Of a stretch of 64,000 nt of DNA, positions 28,560 to 40,425 are shown one piece after another; positions within the stretch are counted from its first letter, which is position 1; each line of letters begins with the position of its first letter. This DNA is from Symbiodinium natans (Eukaryota > Sar > Dinophyceae > Suessiales > Symbiodiniaceae): the NCBI GenBank assembly GCA_905221605.1, contig CAJNDS010002590.1, positions 600,918 to 664,917 of the forward strand. Reading direction: 5' to 3'. The notes beneath the pieces are model-generated. The model was not told the DNA's origin. It saw nothing but the letters and a program-made list of their open reading frames with translations, and did no database searches. The position numbers and the translations under genes are program-made.

Positions 28560-31245
28560 AGGGTTGGGTTGGCGGGTTTTGAGGGTTCGGGTTGGCGATT
28601 GTCTGGTTGGGGGTTTTAGGGTTTAGGGTTTGGGGGGGAGGGGAGTAGACTCCCGATGGACTCCTGGACTGGACCGGAGCCACGAGCCTTGAAATATTGC
28701 ATTACTCAAACTTCTACACGTACTTACTGGGATTACTTGCCCGGGGCCCGTTAAACCCGAGCAGCCGAAGCCGTTGGTCGGCTCGGTCCTAGTTGGAGCG
28801 GTTTAGGTACAGCCTCAGCCCTACATCTATGGAGGGGGTGCAGGGTTCTTCGGGCGCAAGGTCTTGGTGATGGCCGATTTGCTGGATTCCGTCCACCGAA
28901 GGCCTTGTTTGCGTGCTGCCTTCCTGTTGCGGGCTTAGTATTGTCATTGTTATTATGATTAGCGTCAAAAATAGGGAACGTGGATACCGGTGCTAGTTCC
29001 TGGGAACGCTAGAGCTGCAACCCAAAAGTCCCAAGCATTGCCGAACAAACACCCCGCCTCAAGCATGGCAGCCATGGATTCAAACCCACACCTGGGAGGG
29101 CGCGGAAGTGTCTCGCTGTCCACAGCTTAGGTGCTCACTTCCTTCTTCAACTGGGGGGACAAGGGTGGTTCTCATACAGAACCCTAAACTTCACAGTGGT
29201 TTCGTAGGCAACTACTCTGATTGCTAATGGCCAACAGCGCGCAAGCCTCATCTGGCAGCGATTCGGGCTTCGACCTTCCTGGGTCCAAACCCTAAACCCT
29301 AAACCCTAAACCCCAAAACCATGACCGCAGTCGAAGGAGCGCGTGAAGCAAGGCAACCGGAAGTTGCTGAAACTGCGCTGGTATTCCTCGAAGCTGGTCC
29401 GAGCCCGATGCAAGCCCATGTCCGCCGTGACCTTGCAGATAACGCAGCGACAATGTGAAGGAAAATTGTGTGTAGATATGGAGGCTTACGATATTAGGGG
29501 TACCTTGTTAGGGTCCTTTTGTTTATAGGGGATCCTACTACCTGGAAGTACATGCGTGTATGTAAACTTAAATCGATGTTTACACCCATGTTGATGTACA
29601 TCTTGATCCTTATCGTTATTGGCATTTTCATTTACTTTGTGTTTAAAGTATCTGTCGACGTGCACTTGGTGGTTTGGATTTACAAGCCGCACGTGTGCTT
29701 TCGCCTGGAAGTTCCTCGAGACACTTGGACGTTGCAATTTATGAGAACTGTTAAACGCTCAGTCTGCGCATGTCGATGCATCGGGTTTGGGGGCTTGCTT
29801 GAAAGGCAGCGCATGCCAAGTCAAAGCCCAAGACCACGAAGAGCCCAGGCCGACCAACAGAACAAGACTCAGCACTTTGTGCCAGCCATCAGCAGGACCT
29901 CCCACAAGAGACCACCTCAAAGGTCCAGATTGTGGTAATTAAGCCCTGTTAAACACTCCCCTTCCAGGGTTTGGTGCCCCACTCGCGATGACCCCCAACT
30001 GATTTCGCCAGACATGATGGACAGGGTTCCAGTGCACAGAATACGTCAAACGACTCAAGCTACCAGATCACTGGGCTACAATCAAATCTGACTCTGTCTA
30101 CGCCGCGTACGTTTTCGTTCTCGGGCACCATACACCGTTGTACAACACAACCGTGAAGTCCGACAGGCGGACAACCTTTGGGCCTGGACTGTAAAACACG
30201 GGTGGCGTCAAATCACCGCCACTACCACAACTCGTCAAACTGGATGGTCATCTGGTAGCTACAATTGCCCGAATTTTCCGTTACCGATATGCTGCAGAAC
30301 ACGCTCCATTGTCTGAGGGAGTTCAGGCTTTCAGGGTCGGGCAAATGGGTTCGGGAGTTTAGGGTGCTCTTTTTGGTTTCAGGACTCGGCCCCAAGCATT
30401 CTGGTGAAGCTGCTGCAATGTGGCCGAGAAAGTGGCGAGGTCAACGCCTGACAGCACATGCATCATTGCAGCACTCCCTCCAAATATTAACTACCGCCAT
30501 ACCTCATATGACTCCTATGCAGCATTCGTATTACATAAGAATGTCAACCTGGAGGGGGGGGGGGCAGGGGCGCGCGGCAGAGTGGGAGACTGTGGATGGT
30601 GGCCCTTGTTGCTTCAGAGTGCTTTCAGGCTGAAGGGATCAGGGTCAGAAAGACTTGGGTTTTGCAACCTAGAAGGCTTAGAGAGGATTATATACGACCA
30701 CAGTAACGATAGGAAAATATTTAGAACAACAAGGTTGCATCAACCAATGATTTGGGTGATACTCAACGTTTTTCAGGGCCCTTCCCAGAAGCCGGAAAGC
30801 CACCGCGCCTTCCTCGGCCTCGCTGAGAGCGAGGATGGTCACTTTGCGCAGCCTGGATGGCAGCTAAGGGCTTTCACTTGGGGCCTCGAAACCCGGGGTT
30901 TAGGGCGGCCCACTTTGATGGAAGTGTTCAAATTTTGGTTAGGCCAAACTCTTCAAGAAAGAGTTGCAGGGCAAGTTTGAGGTGGTGGACGCACAGGGCA
31001 CGTTTGGGGCGGTGGTGGAGGAGGCTTAGTTGGCTGTAGTGTTGCGGGTTGAGGTAACGTAATGACTGAGAGGATTGAGGCATTCGGGTGGTTTGAACCG
31101 CATGGTGAGCTGAGACGGAAAACATCCGTCTGCTGGTCCTCGTGCAGCGACTTCTGGATTTTGGGATTGGGGGGCTTTCCGACTCTAGAGCCTTTTAACA
31201 CTCTTGAAAAAACCTAATGCCTACCCCTAAACCAAAGACCCCTCT
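28560..31245. other. Long stretch without a confident exon
   Basis: Contains TTTAGGG words (28,610; 29,290). A plus-strand open stretch at 29,519-29,938 has one hydrophobic helix (MYILILIVIGIFIYFVF). A frame near 30,020-30,190 reads YVKRLKLPDHWATIKSDSVY but has no splice support. Poly-G at 30,555. Confidence 0.35.
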
Positions 31246-31248
31246 CAG

Positions 31249-31315
31249 GGCACTCAATGTCGGCCTCTCTCTGGCATTGGACTCCTCTTCCTGGACCTCC
31301 GGAGGGCCGGAAGCA
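31249..31315 (+). CDS. Exon: LNVGLSLALDSSSWTSGGPE
   Basis: Acceptor CCCCTCTCAG; donor GCA/GTAAGA, close to consensus. Phase at the start needs two bases from an upstream exon. Confidence 0.55.
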
Positions 31316-31439
31316 GTAAGACTCGTGTTTGTCCACTCGGACATAACAATGCGGCACTTGAGTGTAGTCGAATCCAGGCTAAGCTTAGGGTGTTAGCAAA
31401 GCAACCCTACCCTCTGAAGATGGGCGGCGCCAGGTCTGG

Positions 31440-31590
31440 AGTGGACGTTCCAAACATTGGCTTGCCGGGCTTAGGGCGCACAAGCTCAGAAAACTTGTGG
31501 GACCTTGAGAAGCAACTGTGTGTGAAAATCCTTATCTCAAAGCAAACTGTAACAAACTGTACCTCCGCGGCGGCGTCCCTCAGAAGAGAG
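31440..31590 (+). CDS. Candidate next exon: SENLWDLEKQLCVKILISKQ
   Basis: Plus frame from GVDVPNIGLPGLGR through the above to CTSAAASLRRE, ending GAG/GTTTGA. The minus strand is also open. Strand chosen for consistency with the exon at 31,249. Confidence 0.4.
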
Positions 31591-31599
31591 GTTTGAAGA

Positions 31600-32660
31600 C
31601 CCCCCCCCCCCCTCAATGCAACAGGGGTCGAGCCAAATCGGCCGTTGTGTGGACAACGAATGCGACTCATGTAAGCAAAACATTGCTCCCTCGGTAAGTA
31701 GGGTAGGACACAGCAAGGCCTCGAAAAAAATCCCCGAAACCTTAAGGTTTATAAGGCTTTTTTCAAGCTTGAGGGGTGACTCTCATGAGCCATCCATCCG
31801 CCGCTCCAAACCCTGAACATCCTTGAGCCCTAAAGGGTTTTCTAAGCCCTCAGAAGCGATGTAACAAATGTAAGCCCTGCCTGCGGGATGGGCTCCGGAG
31901 GCAACTGCACGGGCTTTGCACAAAGGGGACTTGGGGTTTTGGGGTGGCCTTAGAGACTGTTAGGATCTCAGGAATGTGCATCATGCTGTGTACTCTAAGT
32001 CCAGAGACCTGGGGCTTAGTCGAAATGAACCGAAATGATTAACGCTTGTTCGGGTCTGGCCTAGGGTATAATATAGGGGCCTTAATAAAATTGGGGCTCG
32101 GGATTTTTTAAAGGGGGCTTTGACCCAGACGCCGGGTTAGGGTTTCGGATTTAGGATTGAGGGTCACTCTGAAAGGTTCCTCGAACATCCACCATGGCAG
32201 TGGGCACTTCATCAGGATCTACTTTCTAGATCCTGGGGGCTAACTGCTCTTTGAAAGTCTCTAAACCTTCTACTTTGCCTGCTCAGAAGTAGAACCCACC
32301 TAACCCTAAAGCCTAAACCCTAATGATGCACTTGAATCTTTGGGGGCCCTTCTGCGCCTCTTCCAAGTCTGTATATGGGATCCTATACTACCCCCAAACC
32401 CTTCACCAAGAGAGGGCCTTAAGACCCCTTAAAATAGCCAGATACCGGTCCCACAAAATTAGATCCGAAATCAATCCCAACTCCATCTCTCTTCACCGAG
32501 CTGTTAACACCCAAGATCGGTTCCAAGGGTTTGGTGGGGGTTTAGGGGGATGTTTCATGTTTCTTGTGGGGGCCTACAAGAATCCCCTGACCCTAAACCC
32601 TAGACCCTTAACCCTAAACCCTAAACCCTAAACCCTCAGCCTCCCTGGGCCCCCGAATGC
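31600..32660. other. Spacer
   Basis: Poly-C at 31,602; unique sequence; TTTAGGG words at 32,130; CCCTAAA at 32,590-32,637. A short plus-strand stretch near 32,165-32,245 (HHGSGHFIRIYFLDPGG) is weakly coding-like. Confidence 0.35.
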
Positions 32661-32662
32661 AC

Positions 32663-32738
32663 CCCCAGCGCGCCCAGTAGGGGTCGTCCAGAACCGGCGT
32701 CTCGGCCGCGGCCTGAGCCGCGGCGCGCGCGAAGACAC
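32663..32738 (-). CDS. Exon: AAETPVLDDPYWARW
   Basis: 76 bases between CGCCAG and TGGG/GTGCAT. It reads VFARAAAQA, then the above; 22 of 24 codons end in G or C. Lies between a CCCTAAA run and an ATT/ATG microsatellite. Confidence 0.6.
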
Positions 32739-32776
32739 CTGGCGGGGGGAAGTCCTTGGGTTTTAGATTTGGGGCT

Positions 32777-33025
32777 AGTATTATTCTTATGATGATGATT
32801 ATTCTGATTATTCTGCTTATTATGGTTATTATGACTATTATGATTATTATGATTATTGTGATTATTATGGTTATTATGATTATTATGATTACTATGAATA
32901 CTATGATTATTATGATTTTTATGATTCATATAATGCTTATTATGATGATTATGATGATTGTGATGATGATTATTCTGATTTTGATTATGATGATTATGAT
33001 TATGATGATTTGTATTATTATTTGG
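32777..33025. repeat. (ATTATG/ATTATT)n microsatellite
   Basis: About 250 bases of GATTATTAT/GATGATTAT words, open as Ile/Met-rich or Asn/His-rich frames; not coding. Confidence 0.95.
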
Positions 33026-33059
33026 TTCGGGGCTTTGGGTTAGGGTTTGGGGGTCTATG

Positions 33060-33585
33060 GGAGTCGGGTTAAGTTTACGGTTTGGTGCTCAGGGTCTTGT
33101 CACAACCTACTTTGGTTGGTTCGTTAAGAATCCAATCATGAAGGATCTTGCCAGAACCTAACAAAAGAGTTGCCTCTTGCGGTACTGTATGGTGTTGAAA
33201 AGCTATGGCCTCATGCCTTCATGAAAGCTCCTACTCCTAAGCCCCCCCATACCTAGACCCAAGAGTAACCTAGGAATAACAGAGGGTGCCTTCTTGGTTG
33301 TTGAGGGCTTCTCGGGGAACCTAAACCCCCTCAAAAAGGCAAGCAAGGGCCTATCCTGGGTCCAAAAGACCCCTTGACCTGGATCACATCCTGGAAGTGC
33401 CCTGCCGTTTGCATCTCGGGGTTTGGGGTCTGTTTATAAGGGTTCGGGCTGCCGCAAAAAAAGGTCCCCCCGTGCTCACAAAGATCAGCTGAGGCGCCGA
33501 AACCCGGCGACTGCTTCGCTAAGCGTGACCGGGAAGCCTTGCGGGAGTCTCCCAGGATGGAGGATTCATACCCAAAGGGTCCGCT
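33060..33585. other. Unique spacer
   Basis: No telomere words beyond 33,060; no confident exon. Confidence 0.35.
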
Positions 33586-33588
33586 TAC

Positions 33589-33639
33589 TCGAAGTGGACC
33601 CTCAAGGCAGATAAGGCAACCGGCCTCGACCAGTATATT
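33589..33639 (-). CDS. 17-codon exon with CLIC motif
   Basis: Between AGAACAG and CGA/GTAAGC. It reads NILVEAGCLICLEGPLR. C-x2-C followed by L-E is the typical start of a RING domain, but one ligand pair is not enough to assign it. The plus strand of the same bases is open (WTLKADKATGLDQYILFYAP) but lacks such a donor. Confidence 0.5.
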
Positions 33640-33939
33640 CTGTTCTATGCACCAATCAATACCCTGATCGCCACGGGGGGAACTTGCAGGAACGCCGGCT
33701 TCGGGCTCGGTCACAGACTGCACAAACGGGCGAACGTCGGGAAACCCCTGGGTACTCAGAAGGCTTCAGTACGGGGGGAGGGGACGCGGGAAGGTTGGGG
33801 TTCATAGGCCGCGCCCTACGCCTCTCAACCAGCCAACCCACGCCAGGCCTGAACATCGAGCCCTGAACTTTGAGAGAAGATACTCTCAGCTCAAAGCAAT
33901 CACATTCAACATCTCGCAATCCAACCCCAACTCAGCATT

Positions 33940-34110
33940 CAGCCCTGAGCTACAAAACCCTGACACCACGGTGAGCCCGAAAATCCGCAAAATGTTCCCA
34001 AGGCCACGGCCACGGCCACCGCAGGTGCTGCGGAGGGGACAGGCCCGGGTGGCTGGGGGCTGCCCTGCGCGCTCGTTTGCAGGCTTCTTCCCTGAACGCC
34101 AATAGCGGAA
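33940..34110. other. GC-rich coding-like island, strand unresolved
   Basis: Plus: KIRKMFPRPRPRPPQVLRRG and ARVAGGCPARSFAGFFPERQ to a stop, preceded by a small LSYKTLTPR piece with GTGAGC donor. Minus: EEACKRARRAAPSHPGLSPP. Confidence 0.35.
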
Positions 34111-34556
34111 ACCTACGGTCTGTCCGCGTTCTCGCCCCCCCCAAACCCTGACCGCCCTAAAACCTAAATAACCCACCACGAACCACAGCAGGGAAGAGGG
34201 GAAACCCTAAACCGAAGGCCCTGAACCCTCAACCCAAACACTCCATGAATCACGGCGGGCAGACCATGAACTGAGGGGACTGAGGAAAAACCCCTGGGGG
34301 GGGGCTGGCGCATAGTAAAGCCGAATCTCGAAACCCCAAGCCTTAAACCTTAGCAGGTGTTTTAGCATCACAACCAGTAGACTTAGACTGGGCCTTCCGG
34401 GGCACGGGCCGGTCTGGACCGCCCTGGGATGCCTGGTCCTCGCAGGCAATTTCGGGGTTTGGGGCAGTTTGCAGGGGGCGACCGGCACGAATCCATGGAG
34501 CAAGCCTTCTTCAAAGGGGGGAAAAGGTCTTAGGGGCAGTTTAAGAGCTCTTCTCT

Positions 34557-34750
34557 TTACACAGGCACCCCACTGTCAACGATTGCTTCCTTGCTCATGG
34601 TTGTTCGGACTTTGTGCGGCATTGGTTCCCTCGAAAAATGTGTCCATGTCGGCTTTACTTCTTCTGTTTGGTCGGTTTGCTCGGCATACGGGATTGTATA
34701 CCTTTGACTTCGATTTGGGTTTGGGTGCCGCCTTGCTAGTGGTTGAGTTG
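34557..34750 (-). CDS. Coding-like stretch, two frames
   Basis: Frame a: SKADMDTFFEGTNAAQSPNN. Frame b: TWTHFSREPMPHKVRTTMSK. Both protein-like; boundaries unknown. Confidence 0.3.
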
Positions 34751-35068
34751 CCGGCTCAATATCCCAAGCCTCAAACAGGCAAAGACGTCTATGATCAGGG
34801 ACCCTTCCAGACCCCATCTGTGCAGGTGGGTTGCGTGCTTCTGGCGACCTGAACCTTTACTGGGAGCACCAACTACACGGATAACCCGCTGTATTTTGCC
34901 TGGGTACGGGCTCTGCGTGACACGAAAGGGGTGTGGTGCTTGAGCCCCCAACCCTAAACATAGCCCCAACCCCACATAACATGGTGTTGCATGCATGTCT
35001 ATTTGTAAGCCTATCCACTTGCATATGTGTTTACGTCTGTTCTTTGTGGTGTCTTAGTCGTGACCACC

Positions 35069-35152
35069 TCCGCAACGGACTCGACCACGGTTGGATCCGC
35101 CACCGGCTCCACCACGACGGGCTCTACCAGGACCGGCTCCTCAGAGCTTTTT
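35069..35152 (+). CDS. Thr/Ser/Gly-rich candidate exon
   Basis: After pyrimidine-rich TTTGTGGTGTCTTAG: VVTTSATDSTTVGSATGSTT and TGSTRTGSSELF. Looks like a disordered or mucin-like segment. The minus strand reads EEPVLVEPVVVEPVADPTVV, so strand is uncertain. Confidence 0.35.
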
Positions 35153-35306
35153 GAGGGTTTAGGGTTGAGGGTTTATAGGATTTAGGGTTGAGGGCTTACG
35201 GGGTGCAGGGCTTGGGGCTCTCGGGCTTAGTAATGCCGAAACCCGCAGTGCACTAAGTGGAGTCTCGAGGCATAAGCTGGCATTTGAGGTGCATCTCCCC
35301 TACCCT

Positions 35307-35307
<1 letters not shown>

Positions 35308-35342
<35 letters not shown>
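35308..35342. repeat. (TA)n
   Basis: About 16 TA units. Confidence 0.95.
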
Positions 35343-35345
<3 letters not shown>

Positions 35346-35554
35346 CATTGTTGTTCTCTATCCTACCGGGCAAACACCTAAACCTTACACCCTGAAAACT
35401 AAACCATACAACCCCATTGGGTTTGAGGGGTCTTTGGGGGTAGCGAGATACCCCTCTCGAATCGGCTCTGGTTCACCCTCAGTCTGAAGGGCCCCCATCT
35501 GAAACAAACCCTATAATGAAACCCTATAAAACCTCATCAGCTCTCTAAACCCTT

Positions 35555-35609
35555 CGTGGAGTTGGGGAGCACGCTGCCACGGGTAGAGAAGGCCCGTCCT
35601 CGGCTGCAG
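35555..35609 (+). CDS. Exon: GSTLPRVEKARPRLQ
   Basis: Ends CTGCAG/GTACGG; the acceptor is probably GTGGAG or GGGGAG just upstream. Confidence 0.45.
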
Positions 35610-35756
35610 GTACGGCGGCCTCCTGCCGAGGCTTGGAGGTTTACAGTTCTTGGTATTTGGGTAGAGGGTATTAGGGTATTAGGTTGTTAGGGTTGCTCTT
35701 CGGGTACAAGGGCTTAGCCCAAATGCTAAACGAGCCATGGCGCATGCTCTCCCTCT

Positions 35757-35803
35757 TCCTCTGTCTCTCTCTCTCTCTCTCTCGCTCCCTCTCCCTCTCT
35801 GTC
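35757..35803. repeat. (CT)n tract
   Basis: CT units with CGCTCCCTCTCC interruptions. It could serve as a pyrimidine tract for a plus-strand acceptor at GGCCAG (about 35,840). Confidence 0.9.
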
Positions 35804-35804
35804 T

Positions 35805-35960
35805 GCACTGGCCTCGCACGTCTCCATCGGCCAGCTGCATCAAGGCATCGAAGCGAATTCCAAGTTGAGAAGCCGGGGCTTTCCAAGCTTCGGGGCTTGT
35901 GGGGAGTGACAGAAATTTCAGGTGTTCAGGGGGATCAGGGTCCGCCGAGTTTTGGGATTC
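35805..35960 (-). CDS. Coding stretch: RFDALMQLADGDVRGQCRQ
   Basis: Minus frame from PPEHLKFLSLPTSPEAWKAP through ASQLGIRFDALMQLADGDVR. The last 20 codons are strongly biased; the part beyond runs into the GA repeat and is not coding. Confidence 0.45.
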
Positions 35961-36139
35961 CATGGCTATAAGGCGTTCAGACCCCTTAGGTTTTCTGCTT
36001 CTTTCTCTGCGGGCTTAAGGCTTGAAGGGTGGGCTCAGGGGGCTTCAGGTTTCCAACCGCTAGCGGGGAGGGCTCAGGGGCCTGCAGCTTAGTATAACTG
36101 ACATGGCTCTGTTTCTTGGGATACGCAAAACGCAGCATG

Positions 36140-36316
36140 GAAACACTGGAAACACCCATGGCTCAAAGGGCTCAGCGAGCTGCAACTCCGTGGGAGCAAA
36201 GCCTCAAAGATCTGTTGAAGAGCCCACCTGGCCCACTTGCTACCTCCCTTCAACTCAGGGAACTTAGGGAAAGTCTCCAGAATCCCTCCTCAATCGTCCG
36301 CAAAGAAAGAGCGTGA
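36140..36316 (+). CDS. Weak coding-like stretch
   Basis: AQRAATPWEQSLKDLLKSPP, then LATSLQLRELRESLQNP, to a stop. No splice sites chosen. Confidence 0.3.
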   Translation, partial: ETLETPMAQRAQRAATPWEQSLKDLLKSPPGPLATSLQLRELRESLQNPSSIVRKERA

Positions 36317-36325
36317 CCTCCCTAG

Positions 36326-36441
36326 CGCTTTGATGGCCTTTTTCTATCTGTCTCTCTTTCGGCTGCGCGCTGCTTCTACATGGTACCGCTCACGACCGCT
36401 CGTTGCATGGCGACGAAACTGGCGTTCGAGGCGGTTGCGGG
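36326..36441 (+). CDS. Exon: FYMVPLTTARCMATKLAFEA
   Basis: From CTCCCTAG to GCGG/GTGATT. Preceded by a hydrophobic RFDGLFLSVSLSAARC. Strong bias in the second half. Confidence 0.5.
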
Positions 36442-36624
36442 GTGATTCTCGGGATCGGGGATGGTGAGCTTCCTGACTAATTCGCAAATCCCAGGTGCAA
36501 CCTAGGGCTTCAAGAGGTTCGGGGCTTTTGAAAGCCGGTGTTTAGGGATCGGCGCTTTGAGGCTGTATCTAGGCGGGATTCGATGGCCCCCAAACGCAGG
36601 TCTCAACTTCTTAGGAGGGTGTAG

Positions 36625-36691
36625 AAGGCTTAGGGCAAGGCCCGAAGAAGAAAGCTGTGGCCGGAACCTTGACCCGTCAACCTTATCGCTG
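36625..36691 (+). CDS. Candidate exon: RPEEESCGRNLDPSTLSL
   Basis: Ends TCGCTG/GTATTG; the frame beyond is hydrophobic (VLFLVSSFFLLFLFWLLV) and could be read-through or a membrane span. Confidence 0.4.
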
Positions 36692-36799
36692 GTATTGTTC
36701 CTGGTGTCATCTTTCTTCTTGCTGTTCTTATTTTGGTTGTTAGTATTGCCAGCACTCCCTTTTCAAATCAATTGTGTATGTGTGCTCCAGTTGTGTATT

Positions 36800-37100
36800 C
36801 TTTGAGGGTGGTTTGAAGTTAGGGTCTTTGTTAAGAAGTTAAGCAGCTGTGGCTGTGCAAAAGTAAAGCTACCCGACTACAAAGGGGCTCTACATCATCT
36901 CCACTCCAATCATCCCTAAATAATACGTTTCTTCTGCATCTTGCATGTTTTACCTATGTATGTTTTTTAGGGGGAGTGTTCTGCCTTTTTGGGGTCCCTG
37001 TCAAATAAAAGCTGTATACATGAAGCTCGATTTCAGAACTACCCCAAACACCCCTAAACTGAAGAAGCCCAGAAACCCATACTCCCTAACCTAAGCTCCC
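36800..37100. other. Unique spacer
   Basis: No exon, microsatellite or telomere array seen. Confidence 0.35.
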
Positions 37101-37111
37101 TAATTTCTTAC

Positions 37112-37181
37112 GAAAGGATGGCCCGCTTCCCACGCCAGGTCTTTGAGCGTCTTCGCGAATTCGGTTGCTCCCAGTTCAGGT
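37112..37181 (-). CDS. Exon: ATEFAKTLKDLAWEAGHPF
   Basis: From ACCCAAG to TTC/GTAAGA. Starts with one base, then PELG and the above. The plus strand also reads MARFPRQVFERLREFGCSQ, without as good a donor. Confidence 0.5.
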
Positions 37182-37199
37182 CTTGGGTTCAGCTTTTAG

Positions 37200-38740
37200 G
37201 GTTTAGGTAAACAGGGCCTTTCGACTATTAGTCTATATTAGTCTGCGTGTGTGATCCTGGCTGAGAGCTCATGTTGAGATCACTCTCTGGTCCTCACTAA
37301 ACAGGGCATGTCCCGGGCACCTGCAGTTTCGGGTGTGGGATGAAGGCACATTGCCCGGGATGTGCCGGGGAGAGGAGCGATCCTCACACTAAATTACTAG
37401 CAGCCTGTACAGAGTACACATCGGAACGATCGGTGAGCTGTCGGATGTGGGCCGCTTCAGGTAGGCTCTACCTTCTAACTTTAGCTATTCAGTGCCACAC
37501 GCATGCTGGAAACAATAGACGAAGCCTCAACTTCGGACAAGTTCTGGGGGCATATTCTATACCAGAAGCATTACAATAGTTGACTGCTATAGGGGCCTAA
37601 ATAATTAGAATAGGGTTTTAGAATAGGGTTTTGGGGAATATGTAAGTATATTTATATAAGGACCACCAGGGAGTGTGTTTTAGTAATAATCCCGACCCCT
37701 ATATTACATGAGTGCTACAAATAGAAACTCCTTTTTGTTTCCGGAGCCTCTGTCCGGACTTCTGACTGCGCATGCCCAGCAAACCTCGTCTATCCTCGCC
37801 CACTATCCGCATCGGAAGCAATTAGAAAGGACTTTCTATATGGCAAAGCCTGATTAAAACGTCCATGGTAGGCCCAGGCTCCGGCTGTTGCCCCAAAAAC
37901 CTTAGAAGCTTTAGCTACTGAACCGTAGGCCTTGACTCACGCCAGGCATGTGAGTTGTGACCATTTGACACTGCCATACCTCAGGGTTTGAGCAAGGATG
38001 AGCAGCCCACGGTGGCTGATAACCCGTCACCTTATGTGCCACAACGTACGTACATACATGTGTGTTATTGTTCTTTACCATTAGTATCATTATTACTGTT
38101 CTTGTTCTCCATGAGTATCATTACATGTAGCGATGTATTAACCATTCTGCGAGGCGAAACATACATTATGTATAGCACATTACTTACTAGATTGCAGATA
38201 CTCTGTATATATACATAGGTATATATGTATATATATATATATACGTATGTATACATGTATTGCTATTTAGCCACTATACGTTGTGTAATGCAATACATTA
38301 CCTGACATTATGACGGATTATACAGAAGATATCCGATATGATTACATGGCAGGAGAGTGAATTATGTGTGCTTACATTATTCACAGCGGTATAAAACTTC
38401 TTGAGTGTATTGCATATATACTAATGAACTACGAAATTAGATGTTCTTAGCTCAACAGGGTATGCTGTTATATTCGATTATTGTTACTATTATTGTTGTT
38501 ATTTTTGCAACTATTATTTGTTATTGCTATTACTATTTTAGAAAGACCACCAATAAGGAAATAACCGTATATATATATATGCATATATATATATGCATCT
38601 ATATATACATGTACATGCGCATATACACATACATCTTTGATTATATGCATGCACTGTTTATTGCTACTTCTTGATTTATTCATACATATATACATACAAA
38701 CATATAAACATGTGTTCACAAGCTGCAACCCCCCCCCCCC
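37200..38740. other. AT-rich stretch with TA and CATA microsatellites
   Basis: No exon seen. TA/GTA tracts at 38,205-38,262 and 38,565-38,700; short poly-C at 38,730. Composition is distinctly lower in GC than the rest of the window. Confidence 0.5.
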
Positions 38741-38744
38741 CCAC

Positions 38745-38862
38745 CCCCCATAAGAACCATTTTGCAAACAACGCACAACGTCCTGTAAAACCCGCTCCGG
38801 GCCGATCCCATGGCCTTGGCCGAAAGGGAAACGCTGCATCTCAGGGCAGCCAGGCACTCCCC
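38745..38862 (-). CDS. Exon: GIGPERVLQDVVRCLQNGSY
   Basis: After a CTGCCCTGAG acceptor: MQRFPFGQGH, then the above. Protein-like; well biased at first. The plus strand is also open (RADPMALAERETLHLRAA). Confidence 0.45.
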
Positions 38863-38875
38863 AGGGCACCTCCTT

Positions 38876-39120
38876 TGGGGCTCCTGGTTCAGGGCTCCTG
38901 GTGATTGGGGGCAGGGTGTTTAGGGTCTAAGGGCTCCTGGTTCAGAGCTCCTGCTAATTAGGGGTAGGGTGCTTAGGGTTGAGGGTTGAGGGGTTTCTGG
39001 TTCAAGGCTCCTCTGCTATTCAGGGGTTAGGGTGTTTAGGGGCAAGGGATTAGGGTTTAGGGGTTCCTAGTTCAGGGCTCCTGGTGGTAAGGGGTGGCGT
39101 TGAGGGTTGAGGGTTTAGGG
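38876..39120. repeat. Tandem repeat, about 65-base unit, four copies
   Basis: Units start GGCTCCTGGTTCAGGGCTCC and continue into GGGGTAGGGTGTTTAGGGT; the telomere-like half is part of the unit. Confidence 0.8.
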
Positions 39121-39257
39121 CCTGAAAGCACCAGGCTTGGGGATCCCACGTTACATAAAGGGGCTCAGGTTCGGTATCTAGGAGATATAGAGGCAGAATA
39201 GAGGCAGATATAGATGCAGCATAGATGTGGACGTATAGATGTAGAGATGTATATGCG

Positions 39258-39672
39258 TGCAAACACACACACACACACACACACCCACACCCACACCCAC
39301 ACACACACACACACACACACACAAACACGCAAACACGCAAACACGCAAACACACAAACACACAAACACACAAACACACAAACACACAAAAACACAAACGC
39401 ACAAACGCACAAACACGCACAAACACGCACAAACACACACAAACACACACAAGCACACACAAACACACACACACACACACACAAACACACACAAACACAC
39501 ACAAACACACACAAACACACACACAGACACACACCACACACCACCACACCACAAAACACACACACAAACACAACACACACAAACACACACAAACACAAAA
39601 CAAACACACACAAAACCACACAAACCAAAACCACACACAACAACACAACACACCCACACACCACACCCACCA

Positions 39673-39713
<41 letters not shown>

Positions 39714-39804
39714 CACACCACACCCACCCACACACAACCACCCACACAAAACCACACACACGCACGCACACACACACACACACACCACACAAACACACAC
39801 CACA

Positions 39805-39842
<38 letters not shown>

Positions 39843-40262
39843 ACACAAACACACACACACACACACAAACACCACACACACACACACACACCACACACAG
39901 CACACACAGCACACACAGCACACACAGCACACACAGCACACACAGCACACACAGCACACACAGCACACACAGCACACACAGCACACACAGCACACACAGC
40001 ACACACAGCACACACAGCACACACAGCACACAAACAAAACACCAACACGCAACAACACACACCACACACCCAACACACACAAAACACAACACACACACAC
40101 ACACAAAACAACACACACACAAACCAACACCAAACACAAACACCACACACAAACACAACAACAAACACACACAAAACCCACAACACACCACACAAAACAT
40201 CCACCAAACACACACAAACCACACACACAAAACCACACACAACACACAACACACCACAAAAA
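39258..40262. repeat. 1-kb CA-rich repeat with an embedded 9-base satellite
   Basis: Irregular (CA)n, AAACACAC and CCACAC words. At 39,897-40,030 about 15 perfect ACACACAGC units. Because the strand lacks T, both strands are open for more than 350 codons in all frames; none is coding. Confidence 0.95.
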
Positions 40263-40313
40263 AAAACGAAACCCCAAGCCCTTTACCCCAAATCCTAAAC
40301 ACGATTGATTTTT

Positions 40314-40425
40314 TCTGCGGTCCATTTAAGGGAAGCGTCACACAGCGGCCGTTTTGGAGCTGTGGGAGATGTTGCCACTTCTCAAGGCGCTCCATTGACT
40401 TTGCTAACAGATAGGGTTCTGTTTT
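40314..40425 (-). CDS. Exon: LEKWQHLPQLQNGRCVTLPL
   Basis: Frame reads PYLLAKSMER, then the above, then NGPQ, beside the CA repeat. A CTGTTAG acceptor gives an alternative frame (QSQWSALRSGNISHSSKTAA). Confidence 0.45.

Noticed and set aside
29060-29130. tRNA or tRNA-derived SINE (GGTTTGAATCC on the minus strand)
   Set aside because: B-box-like word only; no convincing A box, acceptor stem or tail.
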